Shown here: positions 1 through 8,418 of the stretch, piece after piece
Numbering within the stretch: position 1 is the first letter of the stretch
Layout: each line of letters starts with the position of its first letter
From: Ilyomonas sp964249755
Lineage (GTDB): Bacteria; Bacteroidota; Bacteroidia; Chitinophagales; Chitinophagaceae
DNA: 64,000 bases
NCBI GenBank assembly: GCA_964249755.1
Contig: CAXUDB010000002.1
Location: forward strand, 186,001 to 250,000
Reading direction: 5' to 3'
Made by a program: the position numbers and the translations under genes
Notes under the pieces: generated by a model
Told to the model about the DNA's origin: nothing
Databases searched by the model: none
Seen by the model: the letters and a program-made list of their open reading frames with translations, nothing else

Positions 1-368
1 TAATACAAAGTTTACTATTAGATAAAGAATGTAAGAGGTGATCATTTTGAAATGTTTTTCGCTATTATCATTTACCCTTCTTAAGCCATATCTAATTTTT
101 GTTCCTGTATTTTAAGCTTTCGCTTTTATCTCTTTACTATCTTCACAAGAGCTTTGTTATATATGCCGCATGAGAATGATTCTTAGCATAATTCTTGCTT
201 TTAGGCCGGAGCATCCGTAACACGCTGCTATGAGATCGCCCGGCATTTCAACGCATCCTGCAACAGAACAATGAAGTTTCCCTGGCATCTTCTAAGTTGG
301 CAATAACACGAATTATTTTGCTTTTACAAATCCAACTATAAAAGCAAGCATAACATGAGACTATAACC
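1..368. other. Non-coding leader region before the PKD gene
   Basis: I see no convincing gene here. The stretch is AT-rich. Its one clear structure is a perfect 9-bp inverted repeat, TTGCTTTTA (318-326) and TAAAAGCAA (339-347), with a 12-nt loop, ending about 20 nt before the start codon of the PKD gene. It would form a hairpin in the 5' leader of that mRNA or could be a protein-binding site. No exact TAnnTTTG promoter was located with confidence. Confidence 0.5.
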
Positions 369-3300
369 ATGCCTGACGGGAAGATCTGGTACTTGTTTAT
401 TATACTAATGTGCCTCAGCCTGACCGCCTTGGCGCAGCAGGCAGAGTTTGTTGCGGACAAGACATCCGGCTGCTCTCCACTCGCAATTTCTTTTACTAAT
501 AAATCCACCGGCTTTTCCGCTTCTGCCGTGTATGCCTGGGATTTTGGCAATACCAATAGTTCTGCGTTGGAAAACCCCGGCACCACTTATAACGATGAAG
601 GCGATTATACTGTTACGCTTACCGTTACTGATGGAACTCTAAAGTCGTCAAAATCGATGGCGATCAAGGTGTATAAAAAACCAGTGGTTGATTTTTCGGT
701 GGATATCACACGTGGCTGTGCGCCACTTGCTGTTACGTTCGACAGTCATTCCGAAGCAGGTGACGGAACCATCAGCACTTACACCTGGGACTTTGGTGAT
801 GGTATCGCTCAGGCAGGCCAAGGCACACAAGTGCATACTTACAATATTGCTAAAATCATTTCGCCCAGTCTTACCGTTACCAACAGCTACGGTTGCTTCA
901 ACACTGCATCAAAGCCGCAACTGATAGAAGTATTGCCGCGGGTGATTGCTGCTTTTAGCCCCAACCGAACCGTGCTTTGTACTGTACAGCAGGCTCTTTC
1001 GTTCATCAATACCAGCGCAGGCACAGGAACACTTACCTATAGCTGGGATTTTGGCGATGGTGCTACTTCTATTGCACCTCAGCCGCAGCATACTTACAAT
1101 AAAGCTGGTACTTATCCTGTAAAACTTACTGCGACCAGCAAAGACGGCTGCATATCTGATACGGTGTTTCAAACACCCATTAACGTAGCCGATTTTCATA
1201 CGAAGATTTCGGCGCAGCCGGTAATTTGCCAGAACACGCCTGCGATTTTTACTGATGTTAGCACGCCTGCAGCCACTATAAGGCAATGGTTGGTAAATGG
1301 TGCAGTAACCATTGACACCTTAGGTAATCAACTGCAGCATACGTTCGCTACACCGGGTAATTACAAGATAGACTTGATTAATATTTATGAGACCTGTCCT
1401 GATACAAGCCACAATACAATTACAGTTCAGCCTGCACCGGCAGTAACAGGTTTTGTGGCTGCCTTGCAAGGTAGTTGCGGCGCGCCCGTAACCGTTAACT
1501 TCCGGGATACCTCAAAAGGAACTACGGGCTGGCTATGGGACTTTGGTAATGGTGAAACTGCTTCCGGTCAATCAGCGTCTCATTTGTTTACGGCTGAAGG
1601 CATGTACAACATCACACTTTCTGCCAGCAATGCAAACGGCTGCACAGCGCGGGTAGTGCAGCCGGTGAATGTGCATAAAGCAAGCGTGGTTATTGCTTCT
1701 TCGGAAGGAGACTTGGGGTGCGAGACAAAAACAACTGTTTTTTCCGCTGTTTCGGAAGAAGGCATTGCTCAGTACGACTGGGATTTTGGAGACGGAACAG
1801 CTCACTCACTCAATGCAACTCCACAGCATGTTTTCACATCGCCAGGGCATTATACCATCTCGCTTGATTATGTAACAACGGGTGGTTGCAAAGGCAAATC
1901 AACCTATACGCTGGATGTGTATGAGAGACCCAAGTTTGATTTTACTGCTGTACCCGGCACTACCCTTTGCGGCAGCAATCCTGTAAGTTTCGACGTTACC
2001 GGAACCAATATAGTCGGGCAATACCTCTGGGACTTTGGCGATGGCAACGGCTATATTCCATTGCCTTTACCTTATACGCATAATTATCAGCACGATTCTG
2101 TTTACACTGTGTCGTTAGTGATTAATAACAATGGTTGCACCGATACCGTCACGAAGAATCAATATCTCACTGTATTGCCACCCTTTCCACACATTGCAAC
2201 TGCGCTGAATACCTGCGATGGCAACCGGGGATTAATGACGTTTACCGATACCTCGCGAAAGGCGCAACAATACAGTTGGAATTTCGGTGATAATACATCT
2301 CCGTTGATTTACACGTCGCAACGGCCGCAGGTGCAGCATACTTACGCTCAAAGCGGTGCTTACCATGTAACACTCACAGCTACCAATGGAGGCTGCTCTG
2401 CCATTGATTCGGTCAATGTATTTGTGCTACTGAAGCAAAAACCTGTACTGTCGGCCAGCAACACTATTTTCTGTAGTGCAGACGCTTTTGTTACGAGTGT
2501 GAATGGCATAGATGCCAATCCTTATAGTGTTGGTGCTTTAGGTTATACAGTGAGCGGAGTGCAGTATAAGAGCGGTACTGATTTCGGTGGCAGTATATTG
2601 CTTAGGGACAGCGGAAGTGGAGGACCATTCGGTGTAAACTTAACTAACGTAGATGTGAATGAGAGTGCACTTCGCATGATCACAACATCAGATTATTTCG
2701 GCTGCGCCGATACCACTAACTATTTATCTTTCCAGGCATTGGGACCCATAGCGGGACTTAAAGTGGCGGATGACCGGATTTGTTTTAAAACATCCGCCGT
2801 TTTCACGGATGCTTCCCAGCCCAGCCATAATTCCCCCATCATAAAATGGGAGTGGCATTTTGGCGATAGCTTGTCTCAGGTAAACGTGCAAAGTGCCAGC
2901 GTAACGCATCGCTATGCACAGCCGGGTATATATGATGCAATGCTTACAGTAACCGACGCAAAAGGCTGTTCGGCTTCTACTTCGGCGGATATCGGACAAA
3001 TTACAGCAACAGGACCACAAGCGGCTTTCACCATTTCGGAAAACCCGGTGTTGCCTGCCTCACGTGTTGTTTTTTATAACCAAAGTATCACTACAAATAC
3101 CAATGAAAAGGACAATAGATACACCTGGAATTATGGTGATGGAAGCGGTATCGCGAATCAGCCTTATGCAGAACAGGTATCGCATATTTATAGCCGCGAG
3201 AGCATGGATACCGTTTCGCTGATTGCCTTTAACACGGCTGAAAGCTGTGCTGATACTGCAATGCAGGTGATGTATGTAAAGAATCCTAACCTTTCATTCA

Positions 3301-5288
3301 CCTACACTACAACATATGTGAACCCGGAAAGCGGCTGCCCGCCCGTGATTGCCAGCTTTGTAAATGCTTCGCTGAATACAGAAAAGGTAAGCTGGAATTT
3401 TGGCGATGGCAACACGGCGGATAATTTAGATAATGCAGGGCATATTTATGATAAACCAGGCATTTATAAAGTCACTCTGTATGGCTACTTCTTAGATGGA
3501 ACAATAGATTCCATTTTCCAGATGGTAACCATTAAAGGACCTTTTGCCGAACTGAAAACCGTAAAACCTTTTGCCTGCGGCGCCGAGCTGATAACGCTTA
3601 CCGCTTCTTCGACCAACACCAAAAATTTTACGTGGGATTTTGGTGATGGAACGTTGCTAAACAACAGTGATACTTTCGCAGGTCATAGGTATTTAACAGC
3701 CGGTGTTTATACACCTTCTTTGATTGTAAGCGATGGCAATAACTGTCGCTTTCCTTTCTTCTTAACCAAGCCAATCATTATTGATACCTTAGATCTTTCC
3801 ATTAATAGAAACGTGATCGTTGCCTGCGATTCATCCTTGATTCTTTTTTCGCCAGCGGTCGTCAGCGAAGCCAAAACACTCGGTTTGCCGCTTAGCTATC
3901 ATTGGGATTTCGGAACCGGAAATACAAAGGATACTGCCAATACGGAGAGCCATTATTTTACTTATAACAAAGTAGGGGCTTATGTTGTAACGTTAAGTGG
4001 TGCATCGCCGTATGGTTGCACCGATGTTACTACCGATTCCATCATTGTTCAGCCTACGCCAAAAGCCTCTATTGCAGGTCCGGTAAGGATTTGCCAGGAT
4101 GATTCTGCCGCCTTTGATGGTAGTGCCAGCCGCATTGTTACCTGGCTGTGGAAGTTTGGAAACGGCGATGTAACGCGATTGCAAAACACGCCGCAACACA
4201 CATTTACAACACCGGGTATAGACTCCATTTCTTTAATAGTAAATGACAATGGATGCTACGATACAGCCTGGCATCCTGTACTGGTGAATGCAAGACCGGT
4301 AGTAAATCCTTCACCGCTTACGGCACGCATCTGCCAAAGCGATTCAGTTCAATTGCAGGCGCATGATGGCAATCTGTATAACTGGACACCCAACCGCCAT
4401 ATAAGCGACGCTCTTACAGCAACGCCTTATGTGTTTCCCGATACGGCGACGATGTATTATGTGCAAGTGAAGAATGAAGCCGGTTGTGTAAGCAACGATT
4501 CGATACACATTAGTGTAACGCAACGATTCACTATTGCCGTCCCTTCGCCGGTATATATTTGTCCCGGCGGTGTTGCACAACTCTCGGCTTCTGGTGCAGA
4601 CAATTATCATTGGTTAGATAATGAAGTAAGCAATCCTGAAATTGCCAACCCGACCGCCTTAACATATGCTTCTAAAGCTTACACCGTAGTAGGCAGGGAT
4701 AATTATGGTTGCTTTAGTGATACAGCAGTTACGCAGGTGCTTACGGCATCGTTGCCCACAGTAAACGCGGGAGTAGATGTCACCACGTTTGCCGGTACGC
4801 CGGTTTCTTTAACAGGAGTCAGCAGCCCCGACGTGGTGAGGTGGCAATGGATACCTGATTTGTATGTGGACTGCGATACTTGTGCTTCTCTTTCCATCAC
4901 ACCGCGCAGCGATATGCAGTATGTGGTAAAAGTGACGAACAGAAGCGGCTGTGTTGCTCTTGATTCAGTGCAGGTGCGCATTCTCTGCAGAGGAAGTTTG
5001 GTGCAGATTCCGAGCGCATTCACACCTAATGGTGATGGAAGGAACGAACGCTTTACAGTGAAGGGCAGCGGTATAAAAGAGGTAAGGCATTTTGCGGTGT
5101 TTAACCGGCTGGGCGAGAAACTGTTTGAGACCACTAATTTAACGCTGGGCGAAACCTCTTATACCGGCTGGGATGGCACTTACAAAAACCAGCTGATGCC
5201 ACCGGGCACCTATGTTTATATCGCAGACCTGATATGTGATACCGGCGAATTATTCCGGTATAAAGGAACAGTGGTGCTTATTCGGTAA
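369..5288 (+). CDS. Giant PKD-repeat surface protein with type IX secretion C-terminal domain
   Basis: A 1639-residue exported protein. Residues 1-22 form a signal peptide (hydrophobic run ending TALA before QQ). The body is a chain of about 13-14 PKD-type beta-sandwich domains, marked by repeated W-x-F-G-[DN]-G motifs (for example TWDFGDG, SWNFGDG, LWKFGNG) and by paired cysteines. From about residue 1547 there is the gliding-motility-associated C-terminal (CHU_C) domain, starting IPSAFTPNGDGRNERF and running to the stop, which in this family is the sorting signal for type IX secretion to the cell surface. The likely role is adhesion, gliding or polysaccharide binding; no catalytic domain is visible. 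One PKD unit (around VNGAVTIDT) has lost the FGDG signature. It stands alone in its operon or reads into the FMN reductase 22 nt downstream. Confidence 0.93.
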   Translation: MPDGKIWYLFIILMCLSLTALAQQAEFVADKTSGCSPLAISFTNKSTGFSASAVYAWDFGNTNSSALENPGTTYNDEGDYTVTLTVTDGTLKSSKSMAIKVYKKPVVDFSVDITRGCAPLAVTFDSHSEAGDGTISTYTWDFGDGIAQAGQGTQVHTYNIAKIISPSLTVTNSYGCFNTASKPQLIEVLPRVIAAFSPNRTVLCTVQQALSFINTSAGTGTLTYSWDFGDGATSIAPQPQHTYNKAGTYPVKLTATSKDGCISDTVFQTPINVADFHTKISAQPVICQNTPAIFTDVSTPAATIRQWLVNGAVTIDTLGNQLQHTFATPGNYKIDLINIYETCPDTSHNTITVQPAPAVTGFVAALQGSCGAPVTVNFRDTSKGTTGWLWDFGNGETASGQSASHLFTAEGMYNITLSASNANGCTARVVQPVNVHKASVVIASSEGDLGCETKTTVFSAVSEEGIAQYDWDFGDGTAHSLNATPQHVFTSPGHYTISLDYVTTGGCKGKSTYTLDVYERPKFDFTAVPGTTLCGSNPVSFDVTGTNIVGQYLWDFGDGNGYIPLPLPYTHNYQHDSVYTVSLVINNNGCTDTVTKNQYLTVLPPFPHIATALNTCDGNRGLMTFTDTSRKAQQYSWNFGDNTSPLIYTSQRPQVQHTYAQSGAYHVTLTATNGGCSAIDSVNVFVLLKQKPVLSASNTIFCSADAFVTSVNGIDANPYSVGALGYTVSGVQYKSGTDFGGSILLRDSGSGGPFGVNLTNVDVNESALRMITTSDYFGCADTTNYLSFQALGPIAGLKVADDRICFKTSAVFTDASQPSHNSPIIKWEWHFGDSLSQVNVQSASVTHRYAQPGIYDAMLTVTDAKGCSASTSADIGQITATGPQAAFTISENPVLPASRVVFYNQSITTNTNEKDNRYTWNYGDGSGIANQPYAEQVSHIYSRESMDTVSLIAFNTAESCADTAMQVMYVKNPNLSFTYTTTYVNPESGCPPVIASFVNASLNTEKVSWNFGDGNTADNLDNAGHIYDKPGIYKVTLYGYFLDGTIDSIFQMVTIKGPFAELKTVKPFACGAELITLTASSTNTKNFTWDFGDGTLLNNSDTFAGHRYLTAGVYTPSLIVSDGNNCRFPFFLTKPIIIDTLDLSINRNVIVACDSSLILFSPAVVSEAKTLGLPLSYHWDFGTGNTKDTANTESHYFTYNKVGAYVVTLSGASPYGCTDVTTDSIIVQPTPKASIAGPVRICQDDSAAFDGSASRIVTWLWKFGNGDVTRLQNTPQHTFTTPGIDSISLIVNDNGCYDTAWHPVLVNARPVVNPSPLTARICQSDSVQLQAHDGNLYNWTPNRHISDALTATPYVFPDTATMYYVQVKNEAGCVSNDSIHISVTQRFTIAVPSPVYICPGGVAQLSASGADNYHWLDNEVSNPEIANPTALTYASKAYTVVGRDNYGCFSDTAVTQVLTASLPTVNAGVDVTTFAGTPVSLTGVSSPDVVRWQWIPDLYVDCDTCASLSITPRSDMQYVVKVTNRSGCVALDSVQVRILCRGSLVQIPSAFTPNGDGRNERFTVKGSGIKEVRHFAVFNRLGEKLFETTNLTLGETSYTGWDGTYKNQLMPPGTYVYIADLICDTGELFRYKGTVVLIR

Positions 5289-5310
5289 ATTATTTTTAAA
5301 CACTCTCGGA

Positions 5311-5859
5311 GTGATACACATTCTTGCTATTTGCGGCAGCACGCGCCAATCATCTTCCAATCTTAGTTTGCTTGCTGCTATCGTCGATTTGTACCGGGAT
5401 GAACTACACATTTCAGTCTTTCAAAACATAGATAGTCTTCCGCATTTTAATCCCGATCTTGACAATGAACATCCGCCGGAAAGTATTGCAGAATTTCGAA
5501 TGCAACTGAAGGAAGCAGACGGCGTTTTAATTTCTACACCTGAATATGCTATGGGTGTTCCCGGCACATTGAAGAATGCAATTGACTGGACCGTTTCTTC
5601 TATGGAATTTTCAGGCAAACCAACAGCATTAATTACCGCTTCTTCAGCCGGTCAAAGGGGTCATGCTGCCTTGATGGAAACGTTGAAAGTGATAGAAGCC
5701 AATATTCCCGACGGCTCACAATTAATCGTTCCTTTTATAAAAACAAAAGTGAACGGCAATACGATAACAGATGAAGTTATCCGGCAACAAATAAAAAATG
5801 TTATCGATTCTTTCATAGCAACAATTCTTCGAAAAGAAGACACAGACCCTGTTATTTAA
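5311..5859 (+). CDS. NADPH-dependent FMN reductase family protein
   Basis: A 182-residue flavodoxin-fold reductase. I start it at the GTG at 5311, giving VIHILAICGSTR, because the family begins just before the GSxR phosphate-binding loop; a longer in-frame opening would run back inside the PKD gene. Family motifs seen are GSTRQSSSNLSLL (FMN phosphate loop) and TPEYAMGVPGTLKNAIDW (isoalloxazine-binding loop). Members reduce FMN, quinones or azo compounds with NAD(P)H in the cytoplasm. A second, different copy of the family lies at 39234. It is separated from the PKD stop by 22 nt and so may be co-transcribed. Confidence 0.88.
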   Translation: MIHILAICGSTRQSSSNLSLLAAIVDLYRDELHISVFQNIDSLPHFNPDLDNEHPPESIAEFRMQLKEADGVLISTPEYAMGVPGTLKNAIDWTVSSMEFSGKPTALITASSAGQRGHAALMETLKVIEANIPDGSQLIVPFIKTKVNGNTITDEVIRQQIKNVIDSFIATILRKEDTDPVI

Positions 5860-5939
5860 AACTGCTCTCTGTTGCAGAGGAAGTTTTAACGCAATCAATA
5901 CAGCAACGATTTTGTTTGTCGGAAAAATCCTTTATAATT

Positions 5940-5958
5940 TTGTAAGGCAAACTTACAA
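5940..5958. promoter_or_regulatory. Palindromic operator for the adjacent MarR regulator
   Basis: Perfect 7-bp inverted repeat TTGTAAG / CTTACAA with a 5-bp spacer, ending 15 nt before the marR-type start codon. MarR proteins typically bind such dyads over their own promoter, so this is the probable autoregulatory site for the MarR-MFS pair. A partial second copy (TTGTCTTAC) follows at 5961-5969. Confidence 0.7.
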
Positions 5959-5973
5959 GTTTGTCTTACTATT

Positions 5974-6414
5974 ATGTCTGAACAAGAAGCAAATCTCCAG
6001 TTGGCATCAGCATTCAGAACGGTTATCAGCCGGCTGGTAAAAAAGCTGCGTACCAAGAATAAAATCGGAGATAGACTATCTCTTACCGAACGTTCAGTGC
6101 TCAGTCTTCTCGATGAACGCAAGGAACTGCTGCCGAGCGAGCTGGCGGCAATGGAAAAAATAACCTCACAGTCCATGTCAGGTATTATTAACCACCTTTT
6201 TGAACTCGGTTACGTGAAACGAAAAGAATCGGCTGCCGATAAGCGAAAGGTGTTGGTTTCCCTTTCGGCAGAAGGAAGAAAATTGTTGTTTAAACGAAGG
6301 CATGAACGCGATGAGTGGCTGAGCGAAGCCATACAGCAAACTTTTACGGCACGCGAGCAGGAAATGCTTCGAAAACTGTTAGAGCCATTAGCAAAGCTGG
6401 TAAATTTTGAATAA
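5974..6414 (+). CDS. MarR family transcriptional regulator
   Basis: A 146-residue winged-helix regulator. The DNA-binding domain spans roughly residues 30-105: the recognition-helix region SQSMSGIINHLFELGYVKR, followed by the wing ADKRKVLVSLSAEGRKLL, which carries the conserved D-x-R of MarR proteins. The flanking helices would form the dimer interface. The gene sits directly behind a perfect dyad (5940-5958) and 30 nt before an MFS exporter. The usual arrangement in this family is autorepression together with repression of an efflux pump, relieved by a small phenolic or drug-like ligand; the ligand cannot be told from sequence. Confidence 0.92.
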   Translation: MSEQEANLQLASAFRTVISRLVKKLRTKNKIGDRLSLTERSVLSLLDERKELLPSELAAMEKITSQSMSGIINHLFELGYVKRKESAADKRKVLVSLSAEGRKLLFKRRHERDEWLSEAIQQTFTAREQEMLRKLLEPLAKLVNFE

Positions 6415-6444
6415 AAAACAGGGAAAGAGGCGAGGGAAGAACAC

Positions 6445-7710
6445 ATGAACATTAGTACATTCACGGCATTTAAAAGCCGCAATTACAGGTTATATTTTAC
6501 GGGACAGTCTGTTTCTTTAATCGGAACCTGGATGCAGAAAACAGCGGTGAGCTGGGTCGTTTATTCGCTTACACACTCTAAATTCATGCTTGGCGTTTCG
6601 GCTTTCGCCACTATGTTTCCTTCTTTTCTTTTGTCCTTTCTCGGCGGTGTGATTTCAGACCGGTATAACAAATTTAAAGTGCTGCTGACCACGCAAGTCA
6701 TTTCGATGGTTCAGGCAGTAGTGTTAACACTGCTTGTTTATTTTCATCATTACAACGTTACTGTCCTACTTGTGTTGGGTGCAATTCTTGGCATCGTCAA
6801 CGCATTCGATGTGCCGGCTCGTCAGTCCATGGTGTATGATATGGTAGATGATAAAAAAGATTTGCCGAATGCAGTCGCGCTCAACTCGTCCATGGTTAAT
6901 CTATCGCGGTTAATTGGACCTGGCATTGCCGGTATTGCCATAGAAAAATTAGGCGATACAATCTGCTTTGGGTTGAATGCCGCGAGCTTCATTGCTGTCA
7001 TTGCTTCCCTGTTGTTAATGCGATTACCGAAGTATGAAGCGAAGCCGCATGGTAAAAATATAATCAGCGATTTGCGCGAAGGTTTGCAGTATGTAAAGCA
7101 GATTAAAACCCTCTCATTTATCTTTTTGATGATTGGTATTATGAGTTTGTTTGTACTGCCCTATAATACGCTGATGGCGGTATACGCAAAAGATGTTTTT
7201 AAAGGTACTGCATCCACATTCGGCGTTATTGATAGCGTTATCGGGCTGGGCGCTTTTATTGGTGCCATTTATCTTGCTTCGCAAAAAAAAGGAACCAACC
7301 TGCATCATATATTGGCTCGCAACACACTTATTTTTGGTGCAGGCCTCATTTTGTTTTCACACACAACGCTTTATTGGCTGGCTCTTGTTTTTATCTTAAT
7401 TAGTGCCTTTGGAATGATGGCTCAGATAACGGTTTCCAACACCATTGTTCAAACAACTGTATCGCCCGAGATGAGGGGCAGAGTCATCAGCTTTTTTACG
7501 AGCATCTTTTTTGGTTTGCAACCATTGGGTGGCTTGCTGATTGGCTATGTTTCGCAACACATAAGTGTGCAAAACACCGTTTTGTGTCAGGGTATTATTG
7601 CATTACTGGTGGGCATTCTTCACATTCGCTTTCTTAGAAAACAAAATCCTGTTACAGTTTCATCACCGGTAACTCAGCCGCATGTAGCTGAAGCAGCTTT
7701 GCAGGCCTGA
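6445..7710 (+). CDS. MFS transporter (EntS/MFS_3-like exporter)
   Basis: A 421-residue, roughly 12-helix major facilitator. It starts with the MFS_3-type segment FKSRNYRLYFTGQSVSLIGTW. The loop between helices 2 and 3 carries the MFS motif A version GGVISDRYNKFKVL. The family exports siderophores, macrolides or other drugs using the proton gradient; the substrate is not predictable. It follows the MarR regulator by 30 nt, so the two probably form one drug-responsive unit. The C-terminal tail is short, soluble and rich in V, P and A. Confidence 0.9.
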   Translation: MNISTFTAFKSRNYRLYFTGQSVSLIGTWMQKTAVSWVVYSLTHSKFMLGVSAFATMFPSFLLSFLGGVISDRYNKFKVLLTTQVISMVQAVVLTLLVYFHHYNVTVLLVLGAILGIVNAFDVPARQSMVYDMVDDKKDLPNAVALNSSMVNLSRLIGPGIAGIAIEKLGDTICFGLNAASFIAVIASLLLMRLPKYEAKPHGKNIISDLREGLQYVKQIKTLSFIFLMIGIMSLFVLPYNTLMAVYAKDVFKGTASTFGVIDSVIGLGAFIGAIYLASQKKGTNLHHILARNTLIFGAGLILFSHTTLYWLALVFILISAFGMMAQITVSNTIVQTTVSPEMRGRVISFFTSIFFGLQPLGGLLIGYVSQHISVQNTVLCQGIIALLVGILHIRFLRKQNPVTVSSPVTQPHVAEAALQA

Positions 7711-7771
7711 TTTGTACAAATGCAATAATGCTATAAGGTAGCATTATCTTTTATTAATAAAAGCAAATAAC

Positions 7772-8341
7772 ATGGAACCGAACAAACTCAACACCGCACT
7801 TCTAGTGATGGACATGCAGGCGGGCATCCTCCTAAATCTCCCTACAGCTTCTGCCGTAAAAGAAAAAGTAACAGAAGCGATTGGGTTTGCACGCAGCAAT
7901 AATATACTTATCATTTATTCGGTTGTCGGGTTTAGAGAAAGTATGCCCGAAATAAGTCCTAACAACAAAGGCTTCACTGCAATGAAAAGCCGTTTAGAAA
8001 AAATGAAGCCGGAAGAATTTGCAAAAATAGATTCAGCGGTTGAGCCAATAGATAAGGATATTGTAATCATTAAAAAGTGTTTCAGTGCTTTTATAGGCAG
8101 CGATCTGGAAATAGTGCTGCGCGCCAAAGGCATTCAGCATATTGTACTGACAGGTGTATCTACCAGCGGTGTTGTGTTATCTACTACGCGGGAAGCAGCC
8201 GATAAAGATTATCAGATTACTATCTTATCTGATGCTTGTGGCGACGCAGACGAAGAAGTACACCGCGTATTAACCACTAAGGTTTTTCCACGTCAGGCAG
8301 ATGTAGTAACGGTGGAAGAATGGAAAACAAAAGTTGTTTAA
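7772..8341 (+). CDS. Isochorismatase-like hydrolase lacking the catalytic cysteine
   Basis: A 189-residue protein with the isochorismatase/cysteine-hydrolase fold. The catalytic Asp is present (ALLVMDMQAG, D14), as is the Lys (segment IIKKCFSAF). At the place where most members have TGxxTxxCV, this protein has TGVSTSGVVLST, so the nucleophilic Cys is replaced by Gly. The true isochorismatases (EntB, PhzD) also lack the cysteine and hydrolyse vinyl ethers with Asp and Lys, so the protein may be a vinyl-ether hydrolase rather than an amidase; that is inference. It appears monocistronic and ends at a strong hairpin (8359-8416). Confidence 0.88.
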   Translation: MEPNKLNTALLVMDMQAGILLNLPTASAVKEKVTEAIGFARSNNILIIYSVVGFRESMPEISPNNKGFTAMKSRLEKMKPEEFAKIDSAVEPIDKDIVIIKKCFSAFIGSDLEIVLRAKGIQHIVLTGVSTSGVVLSTTREAADKDYQITILSDACGDADEEVHRVLTTKVFPRQADVVTVEEWKTKVV

Positions 8342-8358
8342 GAACAGCTAAAAAATAA

Positions 8359-8416
8359 TTTAAACCACGAGGAACACAAAGGTTTTGTGAACCCTTTATG
8401 CTCCTCGTGGTTTAAA
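8359..8416. terminator. Nested inverted repeat between convergent genes
   Basis: Perfect 15-bp arms TTTAAACCACGAGGA (8359-8373) and TCCTCGTGGTTTAAA (8402-8416), with a smaller CACAAA/TTTGTG hairpin in the loop. It fills the gap between two convergent genes, ending 3 bp before the GH15 stop codon, and probably ends transcription from both sides. A similar element is at 19550-19631. Confidence 0.7.
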
Positions 8417-8418
8417 AG

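Noticed and set aside
369..5288. Several long minus-strand reading frames inside the PKD gene
   Set aside because: They have no start context, no family features and follow the codon structure of the strong plus-strand gene.
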